Below are positions 48,035-57,329 of a DNA stretch of 64,000 nucleotides, in pieces (positions within the stretch are counted from its first letter, which is position 1; every line of letters starts with the position of its first letter). A program made the position numbers and the translations under genes. This DNA is from Campylobacteraceae bacterium (lineage in GTDB: Bacteria; Campylobacterota; Campylobacteria; Campylobacterales; Arcobacteraceae). The DNA is taken from contig JABSOM010000015.1 in assembly GCA_013215945.1 (NCBI GenBank), forward strand, positions 21,652-85,651. Direction: 5' to 3'. The notes under the pieces are model-generated. The model saw nothing but the letters and a program-made list of their open reading frames with translations. It was not told the origin of the DNA and did no database searches.

Positions 48035-48847
48035 CTAGTCTTTCATAATCTTATACATGTGATTAATAGGGCCAGTATTTTTCCCAATCTTATACTTAGA
48101 ACCCGAAGTAATAGCTTCATTAACATAAGTATTGGCTTTTTGACAAGCTTCTTCTATTTTGAAACCAAGTGCCAAATAAGAAGCAATAGCAGAAGATAAG
48201 GAACAACCAGTTCCATGAGTGTTTAACGTATCTATCTTTTTATTTTTAAAGTACGTAAATTCTTTTGTTTCTACACTATATAAACAATCGATACTAAAAC
48301 CTTCTTCATACTCTAAAGCTTTAATTAAAACATATTTACAGCCAAAAGTCCCAAGATATAAACAGGCATTTTGAGCATCTTCTTTTGTATTTATATCTTT
48401 TTCAAACAACAATCTTGCTTCATGTAAATTGGGAGTTATAATATCTGCTAAAGGAAATAAGTCATTTTTCAAAGATAAAATAGCATCTTCTTCAAGTAAA
48501 ACAGCTCCAGAGGTTGAAACCATAACAGGATCAAGCACTATATTTTGTATTTTATTTTTAAGCAAAAAATCTTTTATTTCTTTTATTAAGCTTTTTTTAT
48601 GAAGCATTCCAATTTTTACAGCATCACATTTGATATCTTCATAATTTGTATCTAATTGGGCTTTAACAAACTTTTCATCAATATCTAGGATTTCACTTAC
48701 CCCACAGGTATTTTGGGCGGTAAGGGCTGTTAAAGCACTTAAAGAATAAACGCCTAAAGATGTAGCTGTTTTTATATCTGCTTGCATCCCTGCCCCACCA
48801 CTGGAATCAGATCCAGAGATGATTTGAAGGGTTTTATATCTTAACAT
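48035..48847 (-). CDS. thiD: Hydroxymethylpyrimidine/phosphomethylpyrimidine kinase
   Basis: 270 aa. Phosphorylates HMP and HMP-P in thiamine synthesis. SGSDSSGGAGMQADIKT at the N-terminus, VLDPVMVSTSGAVLL, ITPNLHEARLL, and the ATP/catalytic loop NTHGTGCSLSSAIASYLALG are all present. The start overlaps the end of the symporter gene by 14 bases, placing it under the same TPP riboswitch. Confidence 0.95.
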   Translation of the reverse strand: MLRYKTLQIISGSDSSGGAGMQADIKTATSLGVYSLSALTALTAQNTCGVSEILDIDEKFVKAQLDTNYEDIKCDAVKIGMLHKKSLIKEIKDFLLKNKIQNIVLDPVMVSTSGAVLLEEDAILSLKNDLFPLADIITPNLHEARLLFEKDINTKEDAQNACLYLGTFGCKYVLIKALEYEEGFSIDCLYSVETKEFTYFKNKKIDTLNTHGTGCSLSSAIASYLALGFKIEEACQKANTYVNEAITSGSKYKIGKNTGPINHMYKIMKD

Positions 48848-50246
48848 TTTTCGCTTCTTTTGAAAAAAGAAGAGTCAAAATAAAGGACAAAGAAACCGAA
48901 AGAATAAAAGAAAAAAACAATTGATTCTGTGCAAGTAAAGCAGGTACTTCTTTAGCACCCCCTAAAAATGACACTAATATCCCATCCGTAAAATTAAGTC
49001 CTGGAAATAATAAAGCTCCAACTACTAAAGAAATAATTCCAATTAAAAAAGCTTTTGGATATTCTCTTTTTCCTAAAATTGCAAAAATTGCTGGACCTAT
49101 AAGTGCACAACAAATTAAATCAGCGACTAAAAATAAGTAAAATACGTCATAACCTTTTGAAGCAATATAATAAACAGGAAAACAAGTAAGTACAATTACC
49201 CATCTGTAAAAAGAAAGATTTTTAGAGTTTTCTTCTTTATTAAGTACAAACAAAGAAGCAATTCCGTTTAATAAAGAATCACTAGAAGATAAAACCAAAG
49301 ATACTACAAATAAAATCAGAATAAAAATAGTAACAGGGCTTTTTAATGCCAATAAATCAAAAAGTGCTAAATTTGCATCAGAGCCTAATAAACCAGTACT
49401 TTTAGCATATAATCCTGTCATTCCTAAAATGAAAATAACAACAAATACAATAAGCGCAGAAATTATAAAAGAACGTTTTAGAACATCTTTTTTTAAAGCA
49501 TATACTCTTTGCCATGAAGTATGATTAAATACTTCTGTACATAAGACTGCAATAATAAGTGTTAAACCAAAAGCCACATGATTGAAGTTTGTAAAATCAC
49601 TGCTCATGGTACTTGCAAAATCAAACGTTTCAAAACTTTTATTCCAAGGAATGAAATAAAACAATCCCAATAAAACAAACATAATTAAGATAAATTGAAT
49701 AAAATCTGTTTTAATAGATAAACGTAAACCACCCATTAAAGAATAAGATGCCGTTGCAAGTAAGATAATAAAAGCTCCCAAACCTAAAGAATAACCTCCG
49801 TAAGATTGTAATACTTTAGCAACTGCGGTCATTTCTGCACATAAGAAAATAAACATATAAAAAATGGTACAAACAAGCAAAAGATTTTTATAGGATTTTC
49901 CAAGTTTTACTTCTGTGTATTCAATTAAAGAAGAAGCATTAGGCATTGCATTTCTGATTTTAAGACCTAAAAATGCTAAAGCAAGTAAAGGCAAAGAAGA
50001 AGCTAAGGCATAACCAAAAACACTTGGTAATCCACCCCATAAAGCAGAAGAAGCAGGTGAGAATAAAATCCACACACCTAAAGCTGAAGCAGTTAATGTG
50101 GAAACCCCCAGCGTTGAAGAAACAGCATCTTTATAAATAATCAATGAATCATTGGAGTTTTTTGCTTTTTTATACGAATAAAAAGCAAAACCTAAAAATA
50201 GAATAATGGAGGCAATTAAGCCTTGTGAAACTAATGTTGGAAACAT
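48834..50246 (-). CDS. Sodium:solute symporter, probable thiamine-precursor transporter
   Basis: 470 aa, about 13 hydrophobic segments, SSS family: an SSS-type region GVWILFSPASSALWGGLPSVFGYAL, SLMGGLRLSIKTDFIQFILI, and SSSDSLLNGIASLFVL. Substrate cannot be read from the protein, but the TPP riboswitch upstream and overlap with thiD suggest uptake of thiamine or hydroxymethylpyrimidine. The start has AAAGGA 5-6 bases upstream, inside a possible sequestering hairpin. Confidence 0.85.
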   Translation of the reverse strand: MFPTLVSQGLIASIILFLGFAFYSYKKAKNSNDSLIIYKDAVSSTLGVSTLTASALGVWILFSPASSALWGGLPSVFGYALASSLPLLALAFLGLKIRNAMPNASSLIEYTEVKLGKSYKNLLLVCTIFYMFIFLCAEMTAVAKVLQSYGGYSLGLGAFIILLATASYSLMGGLRLSIKTDFIQFILIMFVLLGLFYFIPWNKSFETFDFASTMSSDFTNFNHVAFGLTLIIAVLCTEVFNHTSWQRVYALKKDVLKRSFIISALIVFVVIFILGMTGLYAKSTGLLGSDANLALFDLLALKSPVTIFILILFVVSLVLSSSDSLLNGIASLFVLNKEENSKNLSFYRWVIVLTCFPVYYIASKGYDVFYLFLVADLICCALIGPAIFAILGKREYPKAFLIGIISLVVGALLFPGLNFTDGILVSFLGGAKEVPALLAQNQLFFSFILSVSLSFILTLLFSKEAKNVKI

Positions 50247-50249
50247 TAT

Positions 50250-50280
50250 AATCCTTTTTTAATATTTAAGCTTAAGGATT
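50250..50280 (-). promoter_or_regulatory. Candidate Shine-Dalgarno-masking hairpin (riboswitch expression platform)
   Basis: On the minus strand AATCCTT (50280-50274) is complementary to AAGGATT (50256-50250), which contains the symporter ribosome binding site. No T-run follows, so translational control is more likely than a terminator switch. Confidence 0.55.
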
Positions 50281-50303
50281 TTAAAATTTATTTTTATCAA
50301 ATA

Positions 50304-50380
50304 ACTTTTTCCTACGCTGGTACAAACCAGATCAGGTATAAGGGTATGGTCTCAGTCAAAATGACACCCCTAAAGCTTAT
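50304..50380 (-). promoter_or_regulatory. TPP riboswitch (THI element) aptamer
   Basis: Read on the minus strand, the conserved THI-box elements occur in order: AGGGGTGTC, GACTGAGA, ACCCTT, ACCTGATCTGG and CCAGCGTAGG. These form the pyrimidine- and pyrophosphate-sensing arms. It precedes the symporter-thiD operon and should lower its expression when thiamine pyrophosphate is abundant. Confidence 0.93.
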
Positions 50381-50429
50381 TGTGAATTATAATCAAAATA
50401 AGATTAATTATCAAAATGAATAGGAGTAA

Positions 50430-50513
50430 ATGCAGGAAGTATTTCTAAATATAATAATTGTAGTAGTTTTATACGTGATAAAAGATATACAAAATATTTT
50501 GTATATCTTTTAA
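50430..50513 (+). CDS. Possible 27-aa membrane peptide
   Basis: Short frame from ATG 50430 with AGGAG at 50422-50426 (spacing only 3 bases). The peptide has a hydrophobic core (VFLNIIIVVVLYVI) and ends DIQNILYIF. The 3' half coincides with a 34-bp palindrome. It could be a small membrane peptide or toxin-like gene, or chance coding in A+T-rich DNA. Confidence 0.2.
   Translation: MQEVFLNIIIVVVLYVIKDIQNILYIF
50479..50512. repeat. 34-bp perfect palindrome
   Basis: Fully symmetric with arms TAAAAGATATACAAAAT (50479-50495) and its exact complement. It can form a strong hairpin (terminator for dapE on the minus strand, which ends at 50568) or be a dimer-protein site. Confidence 0.75.
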
Positions 50514-50567
50514 AGAAGAGTTATTGTTTATATTTTGTAAAAGTTTTTTGTTAAGACTTAAGGAAAA

Positions 50568-51671
50568 CTAATCAAAATTTTTGATTAAAGAAGAAAAAAC
50601 TTCCGCTAAAGCTTTAACTTCTTTCACGCTTGTTCTTTCATTTATTGAATGAATTGTATCATTAATCACACCAAATTCTATGGCTTCAATACCAAAACTT
50701 CCAAAGTATCTGGCATCAGAAGTACCACCTGCTGTTGAGTGTTTAGTTGTAATATTTAAAATATCTTTGATGGAATCTTCCATTACTTTTACTACTTTTG
50801 ATTCTTTATTTGTTACAAAAGGATAAGAACCTTGTGTTAATTCAAGCGTATAATTGGTATGTTTAAATTGTTTATGAATAAATTTTTTAATATCTTCTTG
50901 TTTGGTATTCGTAGAATTTCTTACATTAAACATTAAATCAAGTGTATCAGGTGTTACATTAGTAACTTGCATTCCAGCTCGTATATCTGTAATAATAAGT
51001 TGTGAGGGTGAAAAATATTCATCTCCTTCATCAAAATTATATCCTGCAATATTTGATAAGGTAGTTGAGAGCTGATGAATGGGATTAATTGTTTTTTCAG
51101 GATAAGCAGCATGACCTTGTTTTCCTTGAATATGCAAATACCCATTAATACTTCCACGTCTGCCCACTTTAATAGCATCACCAAATGTTAGCTCGCAAGT
51201 AGGTTCTGCAACAACTGCATAAGTAGGAATAAAATCAATACTTTTTAAATACTCCAAGGCTTTAATCGTCCCAAAAGTACCAGGACCTTCTTCATCAGAA
51301 GTCATAAGAATAGATAAAGTACCATTAAAGTTCTGTGCATGTTTACACGCATATAAATATGCAGCTACGCCACTTTTCATATCTTGAGCCCCACGTGCAA
51401 TTATAATACCATCATTAATATCAGCTGCAAAAGGATCAACACTCCAACCTTCCCCTAAAGGAACAACATCAATATGACCTGCAAAACATAAATGTTGAGC
51501 ACTGTCGTTAAATTTTTTGTAATAAAATCTGTTTTTAGTATCTTGCGTATCTATATTAATACAGGTCCAAGTATTTCCTAAATACTCTTCAATAAAATCA
51601 AAAGCACCATCATCTATGGGTGTTAATGATTTAAATCTTAATAATTTTTGAAAAAGTTCTATTACTGTCAT
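50568..51671 (-). CDS. dapE: Succinyl-diaminopimelate desuccinylase
   Basis: 367 aa M20 enzyme of the succinylase branch of lysine/diaminopimelate synthesis. FAGHIDVVPLG (first zinc ligand), ARGAQDMKSGVAA (bridging Asp), TSDEEGPGTFGT (catalytic and ligand Glu), AEPT, and GGTSDARYFG with the final FGVINDTIHSINE are intact. In contrast to the M20 protein at 24183 this one is a normal enzyme. Confidence 0.95.
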   Translation of the reverse strand: MTVIELFQKLLRFKSLTPIDDGAFDFIEEYLGNTWTCINIDTQDTKNRFYYKKFNDSAQHLCFAGHIDVVPLGEGWSVDPFAADINDGIIIARGAQDMKSGVAAYLYACKHAQNFNGTLSILMTSDEEGPGTFGTIKALEYLKSIDFIPTYAVVAEPTCELTFGDAIKVGRRGSINGYLHIQGKQGHAAYPEKTINPIHQLSTTLSNIAGYNFDEGDEYFSPSQLIITDIRAGMQVTNVTPDTLDLMFNVRNSTNTKQEDIKKFIHKQFKHTNYTLELTQGSYPFVTNKESKVVKVMEDSIKDILNITTKHSTAGGTSDARYFGSFGIEAIEFGVINDTIHSINERTSVKEVKALAEVFSSLIKNFD

Positions 51672-51703
51672 ATTTATTCCTATATTAAAAAATGTATTGT
51701 ATT

Positions 51704-53905
51704 TTAAAGTTTAATTACTTTTGCACCATAACCACCAGAGCTAGGATGAGCATCGGTATAAGCTCTTACGCAAGGATGAGTATCTAAAAACTCTTTTACA
51801 GCAAATGCCAATTTACCAGTACCAATACCGTGATAAACTAAAACCTCGTCAAAACCAGCAATTAAAGCATCAGATAAAAATTTATCCAAATTATCAATGG
51901 CTTCATCTGCTCTTTGTCCATGTAAATCAAGTTTTACATGTCCTGCACCTGTTTTAGCAACAGATACAGATACTTTTTGTTTTACTTTAATTTTAGGAGC
52001 ATTTCCTGAGCGTCTTAAATCTCGTAAATTTACTTGCAAGCGCATGCCACCATCTGTTTGGATAAAGGCTTTTTTCCCTTTTATGGATTCAATTGCGCCT
52101 TTGTTAGTATTGTATTTAACCCGGTCCCCTACTTTAAAATTGATTTCTTCTTCAACTTTTTGCACTTTTATTTCTTTCATTTTTACATGAGCTGTATTTA
52201 AGTGCTGATGGGACTCTTTATATATTTTTGCTTTAATTGCTTTTTTTGCTTCACTTGTGGCATCTTTATATTCTTTATGAAGTTTTGATTTTTCCATATA
52301 AATATGATCGTCTAAATCTTCTTTTTGTTCTTTTAAATTAATTTTTAAGCGTTGATGCATTTTAATTTCTTCATCTAAAAGTGCTATTTTCTCTTTATAT
52401 TCTCGCTCCAGCGAAGATGAACGTTCAATTAATTCATTTAATCTGTCTTTATCATCTCCATAAACCTCTTTTGCAAGTTTAACTACATGAGAAGGAATTC
52501 CATATCTTGCTGCTGTTTCAAAAGCGTAAGAGCGCCCTATTGTCCCTTGCAAGAACTCATAGGTTGGTTTTCTGTTTTGTTCATCGTATAAAGCCGCAAT
52601 TAATTCAACCTGTTCATTTGCAGCCATTAATGCAGCCAAACGTTTATGATGGGTTGTAATAATAATTTGTATATCTTTTTTCATTAATTCTTCTACTATT
52701 ACTTTAAATAAAGAAGCTGCTTCATCTGAATCCGTACCTAATTCGATTTCATCTACACCTACAATGACATTTCTTTGATTAAAAAGTTTTGAGAATTCAA
52801 GCATTCTTCCTGCAAAAGTAGAAATATCATTTTTTACACTTTGAGGATCATCTAAAACAGCAATTACTTTTTTAAATTGCCCAATGGTAGATCTGGCATC
52901 AGCTTTATAAGGAATCAAGTATTTTGACAATAAAACAGCAGATAAAACAGATTTTAACATCATTGTTTTACCCCCAGCATTAACACCAGTAATCATAACT
53001 ACAGCTTTTGTAAAATCTACACTAATAGGTTTAGGATCACTTAGCGCTGGGTGACAAAAGTCAATTAATTTATTTTTGTGATTTTTATTAGGAATAATGA
53101 AGTTCTTGTTTCCACTTTTTGCGAAAAATAATCGTGCTTGATAATGATCAAATCTATCAAACTCTTTGTTTATAAACTTTAAAAACATAAGGTTTTTGTT
53201 GAAACTTGAAGAAATACTTTTACATATTTTCAATAAAATTTCTTCTTCTTTGTTTTTTAGATCACTTTGTTTTTGTTTTAATGCACTAACACTGTGAGGA
53301 ACAACATAAAAAAAGCCAGCATTTGATCTGTGAATTACTGTACCTTTTAGAACATGATTAAACCCACCACGTACTAATAAACACTCTTCTTGATTAATAA
53401 AATGTACTTGGGAATCAACTAAATAAGCTCTTAGTTTTGAGTTATTTACACTTTTGTATAAACTTTCTTTTATTACAAGCTTATTTTTGTACATAGCTTG
53501 TTTAACTAAATCATAATCCTCATCAAAACCTTCTTTTAATTCTCCATTATCAGAGAAATAATCAAGCACTTTAATAATATCAATAGGCGTAATAATTTTA
53601 GAAAACCATTCTTCAAGTTTTCCATCAAAATTAAAACGTTTTAAATATTCAAAATATGAAATAATCTTTACAAATTCAAAAATATCATCAAGTTTCAAAA
53701 CTGCTTGTTTTTGTATACGCATCAAAGCAGTATCAAGATTAGCAACTTTAGGAACTTGTTTAAAATTGTATTGTTCTAATTGTTTTATTAGCTTATGGTG
53801 TAAATTAATATCACCTTCTAAAATAACTGATTTTTCTCTTGCATAAAGAGAAGAAAAACTTTCTATATAATCTTCTAAATCTAATTTTTTAAATATATCT
53901 TGCAT
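51704..53905 (-). CDS. mutS2: MutS2-family ATPase/endonuclease
   Basis: 733 aa from the ATG at 53905 (an in-frame extension to 53971 looks untranslated). The core MutS-like ATPase has Walker A TGVNAGGKTMMLKS and signature GRMLEFSKLF/VGVDEIELGTDSDEAAS. A coiled coil (about 500-590), a KOW-like segment (FKVGDRVKYNTNKGAIESIKG) and a C-terminal Smr nuclease domain (KLDLHGQRADEAI, VYHGIGTGKLA, SGGYGAKVIKL) follow. MutS2 acts against recombination intermediates, and in some bacteria on collided ribosomes. Confidence 0.94.
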   Translation of the reverse strand: MQDIFKKLDLEDYIESFSSLYAREKSVILEGDINLHHKLIKQLEQYNFKQVPKVANLDTALMRIQKQAVLKLDDIFEFVKIISYFEYLKRFNFDGKLEEWFSKIITPIDIIKVLDYFSDNGELKEGFDEDYDLVKQAMYKNKLVIKESLYKSVNNSKLRAYLVDSQVHFINQEECLLVRGGFNHVLKGTVIHRSNAGFFYVVPHSVSALKQKQSDLKNKEEEILLKICKSISSSFNKNLMFLKFINKEFDRFDHYQARLFFAKSGNKNFIIPNKNHKNKLIDFCHPALSDPKPISVDFTKAVVMITGVNAGGKTMMLKSVLSAVLLSKYLIPYKADARSTIGQFKKVIAVLDDPQSVKNDISTFAGRMLEFSKLFNQRNVIVGVDEIELGTDSDEAASLFKVIVEELMKKDIQIIITTHHKRLAALMAANEQVELIAALYDEQNRKPTYEFLQGTIGRSYAFETAARYGIPSHVVKLAKEVYGDDKDRLNELIERSSSLEREYKEKIALLDEEIKMHQRLKINLKEQKEDLDDHIYMEKSKLHKEYKDATSEAKKAIKAKIYKESHQHLNTAHVKMKEIKVQKVEEEINFKVGDRVKYNTNKGAIESIKGKKAFIQTDGGMRLQVNLRDLRRSGNAPKIKVKQKVSVSVAKTGAGHVKLDLHGQRADEAIDNLDKFLSDALIAGFDEVLVYHGIGTGKLAFAVKEFLDTHPCVRAYTDAHPSSGGYGAKVIKL

Positions 53906-53964
53906 GCGCGAATTATAGCTTATTTTGAATAAATATTGGATGTAAGGAAGGAGATTAGGAGGGA

Positions 53965-53996
53965 AAAGCAATAAAATAAAGAGATTTTATTGCTTT
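53965..53996 (-). terminator. Intrinsic terminator after the DsbC-like gene
   Basis: A 13-bp perfect stem AAAGCAATAAAAT / ATTTTATTGCTTT with a 6-base loop, 11 bases beyond the stop of the DsbC-like gene (54007) and before mutS2. Confidence 0.8.
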
Positions 53997-54006
53997 AGCA
54001 AGCGTT

Positions 54007-54723
54007 TTATTTAATATTATATTTTTCCAGTAAAGAAGTCCAAACTATACTTTTACCATTAGAATCATAAATAGTAGGTGTTCCACGAACCCCTAATTGT
54101 GCTCCTAATTTTAAATGATTATCAACCATTTCAATGTATTGTCCTTTTTCACCACTTTTATAGCTTCTGTTTTTAAAATCTTCATTAGAAGCTTCTGCTT
54201 TAAACATAGCTTGAGCTTGCGCATCTTTATCTTTATGAGACAAGATAAAATAACTTAGTTCTTTCGCATCTTTATGAAAACTTAGAGGAAAAAAGAAAAC
54301 ATTTATTTTTAAATGTTTTTTTAATTGAGGTAAATAAGCTTCAAATTTTTTACAATAGGGACATTCTGGATCTGTAAACAAATAATATTCATCACTACCG
54401 CTTCCATAAGAAAAACCTTCTTTTCCTTTTAAAATAGAAATATCATTGGGAATACTTAACTCAGTGCTGGTTTTAGTATTATAGACTTTTCCTGCAATCA
54501 AATTCTTTTTATCTTTTGTTAAAAAAAGTGTTTGGGCTTGTCCTCTAATATTCGTTTTCAACATATAAATATCATTTTCTAAATATGCTTTTTCAACTAT
54601 GATTTGTGATTTAACCAACATATCTAATTTGGCGATTTCTTGAACTTCTTTAAAACTTAACTCTTTTGCACTTAATAATGATGCCATCAAAGTAGCACCT
54701 AATAATAAAACTTTTTTATTCAT
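54007..54723 (-). CDS. Periplasmic DsbC/DsbG-like thiol:disulfide interchange protein
   Basis: 238 aa from the second of two close ATGs; AAAGG directly touches the first one, so 54723 has the proper 6-base spacing. Signal peptide with a hydrophobic stretch KVLLLGATLMASLLSA. An N-terminal dimerization-like region (to about 95) precedes a thioredoxin fold with the redox motif DPECPYCKKF (CPYC) and cis-Pro loop GVRGTPTIYD. It probably isomerises or reduces disulfides in the periplasm. Confidence 0.88.
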   Translation of the reverse strand: MNKKVLLLGATLMASLLSAKELSFKEVQEIAKLDMLVKSQIIVEKAYLENDIYMLKTNIRGQAQTLFLTKDKKNLIAGKVYNTKTSTELSIPNDISILKGKEGFSYGSGSDEYYLFTDPECPYCKKFEAYLPQLKKHLKINVFFFPLSFHKDAKELSYFILSHKDKDAQAQAMFKAEASNEDFKNRSYKSGEKGQYIEMVDNHLKLGAQLGVRGTPTIYDSNGKSIVWTSLLEKYNIK

Positions 54724-54787
54724 GTTCATCCTTTAAAATAATTATAAAAATATTAACAAAAGAATGTTAACACTTATTTAATACGTA

Positions 54788-55327
54788 CTATTTACTCTTA
54801 GGTCTAAAAATTTTTATATTTTTTTCATTACACTCTAAAAAAGGCCCATTCATCAAATCAATGCAATAAGGAATAGCTGGAAAAACTGCATCCAAACACT
54901 CTTTAATAGATTTAGGTTTTCCAGGGAGATTAACAATTAAAGAAGATCCCCTTAAACCAGCTGTTTGACGTGAGAGTATTGCGGTTGGTACATATTGTAG
55001 CGAAACACTTCTCATTAATTCTCCAAAACCAGGCATCATTCTATCACATACAGCTTCAGTGGCTTCTGGAGTTACATCTCTTAAACTAGGACCTGTTCCA
55101 CCCGTTGTAACTACTAAACAACAACCATGGTTATCAATTAAATCTTTCATTGTAGCTTCGATTGTAGCTTGATCATCTTCAATAACTCTGTATACTTTTT
55201 CCCAAGAAGAACTTAAGTATTCATTTAATGTATTTTCGATAGCTAAACCAGATAAATCTTCATACACACCTGCACTTGCTCTATCACTAGCTGTTATAAT
55301 CCCAATTTTTGCAATATTTTTATTCAA
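54788..55327 (-). CDS. mog: Molybdopterin adenylyltransferase (MogA/MoaB family)
   Basis: 179 aa. IGIITASDRASAGVYEDLSG at the start, the MPT-binding TTGGTGPSLRDVTPEATEAV and LPGKPKSIKECL are family landmarks. It adenylates molybdopterin before molybdenum insertion. Last or near-last gene of the aroB-mscS-mtaB-ftsH-like-bioV string; 27 bases after bioV. Confidence 0.92.
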   Translation of the reverse strand: MNKNIAKIGIITASDRASAGVYEDLSGLAIENTLNEYLSSSWEKVYRVIEDDQATIEATMKDLIDNHGCCLVVTTGGTGPSLRDVTPEATEAVCDRMMPGFGELMRSVSLQYVPTAILSRQTAGLRGSSLIVNLPGKPKSIKECLDAVFPAIPYCIDLMNGPFLECNEKNIKIFRPKSK

Positions 55328-55354
55328 TAATAATCCTTTTTTTAAATAGATAAA

Positions 55355-55873
55355 TCACGTTTTTAATATATGTCCTGCATTTTTTATATAATAAACACTT
55401 GCATACTCTTTAAAAAAATCCATTGTTTCTTTGCTTTGAATTATTTCATCTTTTTCGCCCAAATATACTTCAATCTTAGTGCCTTTTCCCAAAAGTTTTT
55501 CAAGATTCTCTTTTTTCCACTCATAAGACAACAATGTTTCTAATTCTTCGTATGTTCCTTCTTTAATATAAGAAGAACAATCATAAGAAGAAGGAGATGC
55601 AATGTTTTTAATAAAGTTCAAAACATAGGATTTTTTATTTTTTTTATAATACATAAGTTGTAATCTGTGAAATTTTTTATTTTTACTTTGAAAAAAAGCA
55701 GGTGAGAAGAGTTGTAATAAGTCTATTCTTTTTTCGCTTACTAAAGCTTTAGAAAATGCTTCTATGCACCCATATGAAAATCCCTGTAGCGTAAAGTCAT
55801 TTTCTATTAAATAAGAAGAAAACAGTTCTTTTTCATCTTTTAGACAAAAGCCAGAAAAATAATTAGAAGTCAT
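55355..55873 (-). CDS. bioV: Pimeloyl-ACP methyl ester esterase BioV
   Basis: 172 aa from ATG 55873 (an in-frame GTG at 55879 is possible). Alpha/beta hydrolase with nucleophile Ser in LQGFSYGCIEAF, acid in LGEKDEI and His in NAGHILK. The small size and the order GFSYG, FSPAFF, KFHRLQL match the Helicobacter/Campylobacter BioV, which frees pimeloyl-ACP for biotin synthesis and replaces BioH. Its start overlaps the end of the FtsH-like gene by 11 bases. Confidence 0.85.
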   Translation of the reverse strand: MTSNYFSGFCLKDEKELFSSYLIENDFTLQGFSYGCIEAFSKALVSEKRIDLLQLFSPAFFQSKNKKFHRLQLMYYKKNKKSYVLNFIKNIASPSSYDCSSYIKEGTYEELETLLSYEWKKENLEKLLGKGTKIEVYLGEKDEIIQSKETMDFFKEYASVYYIKNAGHILKT

Positions 55874-57329
55874 TTTCACTTATAACCTCTTTATCCAACA
55901 TAATGTCTTTTAGTTTATTAATGGTATTAATATTCTTTGACAATTCACTTCTTAAGGCATTTTTTACTTCACTTAACAATTCTTCACTTGAGTGAGCCAT
56001 TTTGTAATCATTGGTCATTGTAAGGGCCAAAGTATCAGCATCTTGTAAATCTTTTACATTTACAATATATTGTTCATGTTTAATAACGTCTATTCCAATA
56101 GAACCTGCTAAGTATTGTTTTAGTAAAAAAATCAGCTCTACTTTTGAAGGATAAGCAATATCCCTTTTACTTATTCCTTCATCAAATAGAAGAATTCTTT
56201 TTTTAGAGATAAATGCTTTTGAAGCTTGATAAATAGCTAAAATTTCTTTTTGTTTTTCATCCAAAATCATATTCTCTTTTTTCCCAAACTCTAACTTACT
56301 TTTTGCTGTTTGTATGTCTTTTTCATTAATACTTACATCTTCTCTTTTAATCATACTTAAGAGTGCTTCATTAATTAAAGTAGATAAAGAAGCAGAAGAA
56401 AAACCAGAAGTTGCACTTGCTAGGGAATCAACATTAATACTGTGATTTTTCTTTTTTAAATAAAGGTTTAAAATATCTTTTCTATCTTCTATATTAGGTA
56501 AAGATATATGAACGCGTCTATCAAAACGCCCCGCTCGTAAAAGTGCATCATCTAACATTTCTAGTTTATTAGTAGCTGCAATAACAATAACTCCAGAATC
56601 CCCTTCAAAACCGTCCATTTGTGTTAAAAGTTCATTTAAAGTAGCTTCTCTCTCATCATTAGAACCACCCGTTCTTTTTTTACCAACAGCATCTATTTCA
56701 TCTATAAAAATAACAGCAGGTGCTTTGGCTTTTGCAACAGTAAATAACTCTCTTACTTTTTTAGCACCCATTCCCACATAAATATGAACAAAAGATGAAC
56801 CACTTTGATAAAAGAAAGGTACAGAAGCTTCTCCTGCAACTGCTCTTGCGATAAGTGTTTTACCAACACCTGGAGGCCCTACAAGCAAAACACCCTTAGG
56901 AAGTTTAACTCCATGTTTTAAATAACGCTCAGGTTTGTTTAAAAAATCAACAATTTCTTCCAGTTCTGCTTTTACATTTTTAATCCCAGCCACATCTTTA
57001 AAAGAAACATCAGATGTTTGTGCTTCTATATGCGAACTTTTTATTATTTCATTCTGCTCATTTAAAGAAGGTAAAGGACTTGCTTCAAGACCAGATTGTT
57101 TACGTTTTTTATCAAAATAGGCTTTTAATTTGTCTTTGTTTATTCTTAGTACTATTGCTGTAAGCAACAACATAATAAGAAAAAATAAACCTACGTAATA
57201 GGAAGTTCCAGCGATTCTGGTATCCCCTTTAAGCATCATATAAATAAACAGTATGAATAAAACAATTGATGATAAAATCATAAACTTAAGATTGTTATCT
57301 AAGTTCTTATTATTAGAATCTTGCGACAT
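55863..57329 (-). CDS. FtsH-like membrane AAA ATPase lacking the protease motif
   Basis: 488 aa. Two N-terminal membrane helices (about 15-34 and 43-62) and a full AAA module follow: Walker A VGPPGVGKTLIARAVAG, pore-loop region SSFVHIYVGMGAKKV (FtsH has FVEMFVG), Walker B VIFIDEIDAVGKKR, and SRH RAGRFDRRVHI. After the lid the FtsH protease domain should give HEAGHA, but here the position reads IYQASKAF, with no HExxH anywhere and no later Asp ligand. So it is probably an ATP-driven unfoldase without proteolysis. Normal FtsH must be elsewhere. Overlaps mtaB and bioV. Confidence 0.88.
   Translation of the reverse strand: MSQDSNNKNLDNNLKFMILSSIVLFILFIYMMLKGDTRIAGTSYYVGLFFLIMLLLTAIVLRINKDKLKAYFDKKRKQSGLEASPLPSLNEQNEIIKSSHIEAQTSDVSFKDVAGIKNVKAELEEIVDFLNKPERYLKHGVKLPKGVLLVGPPGVGKTLIARAVAGEASVPFFYQSGSSFVHIYVGMGAKKVRELFTVAKAKAPAVIFIDEIDAVGKKRTGGSNDEREATLNELLTQMDGFEGDSGVIVIAATNKLEMLDDALLRAGRFDRRVHISLPNIEDRKDILNLYLKKKNHSINVDSLASATSGFSSASLSTLINEALLSMIKREDVSINEKDIQTAKSKLEFGKKENMILDEKQKEILAIYQASKAFISKKRILLFDEGISKRDIAYPSKVELIFLLKQYLAGSIGIDVIKHEQYIVNVKDLQDADTLALTMTNDYKMAHSSEELLSEVKNALRSELSKNINTINKLKDIMLDKEVISENDF

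Noticed and set aside
53906..53971. 22-residue N-terminal extension of mutS2
   Set aside because: It lies over the terminator region of the DsbC-like gene, and the family start fits MQDIFKKLDL at 53905.
54007..54723. DsbA-type oxidase
   Set aside because: The N-terminal region and CPYC with DsbC-like DPECPYC context favour the DsbC/G group.
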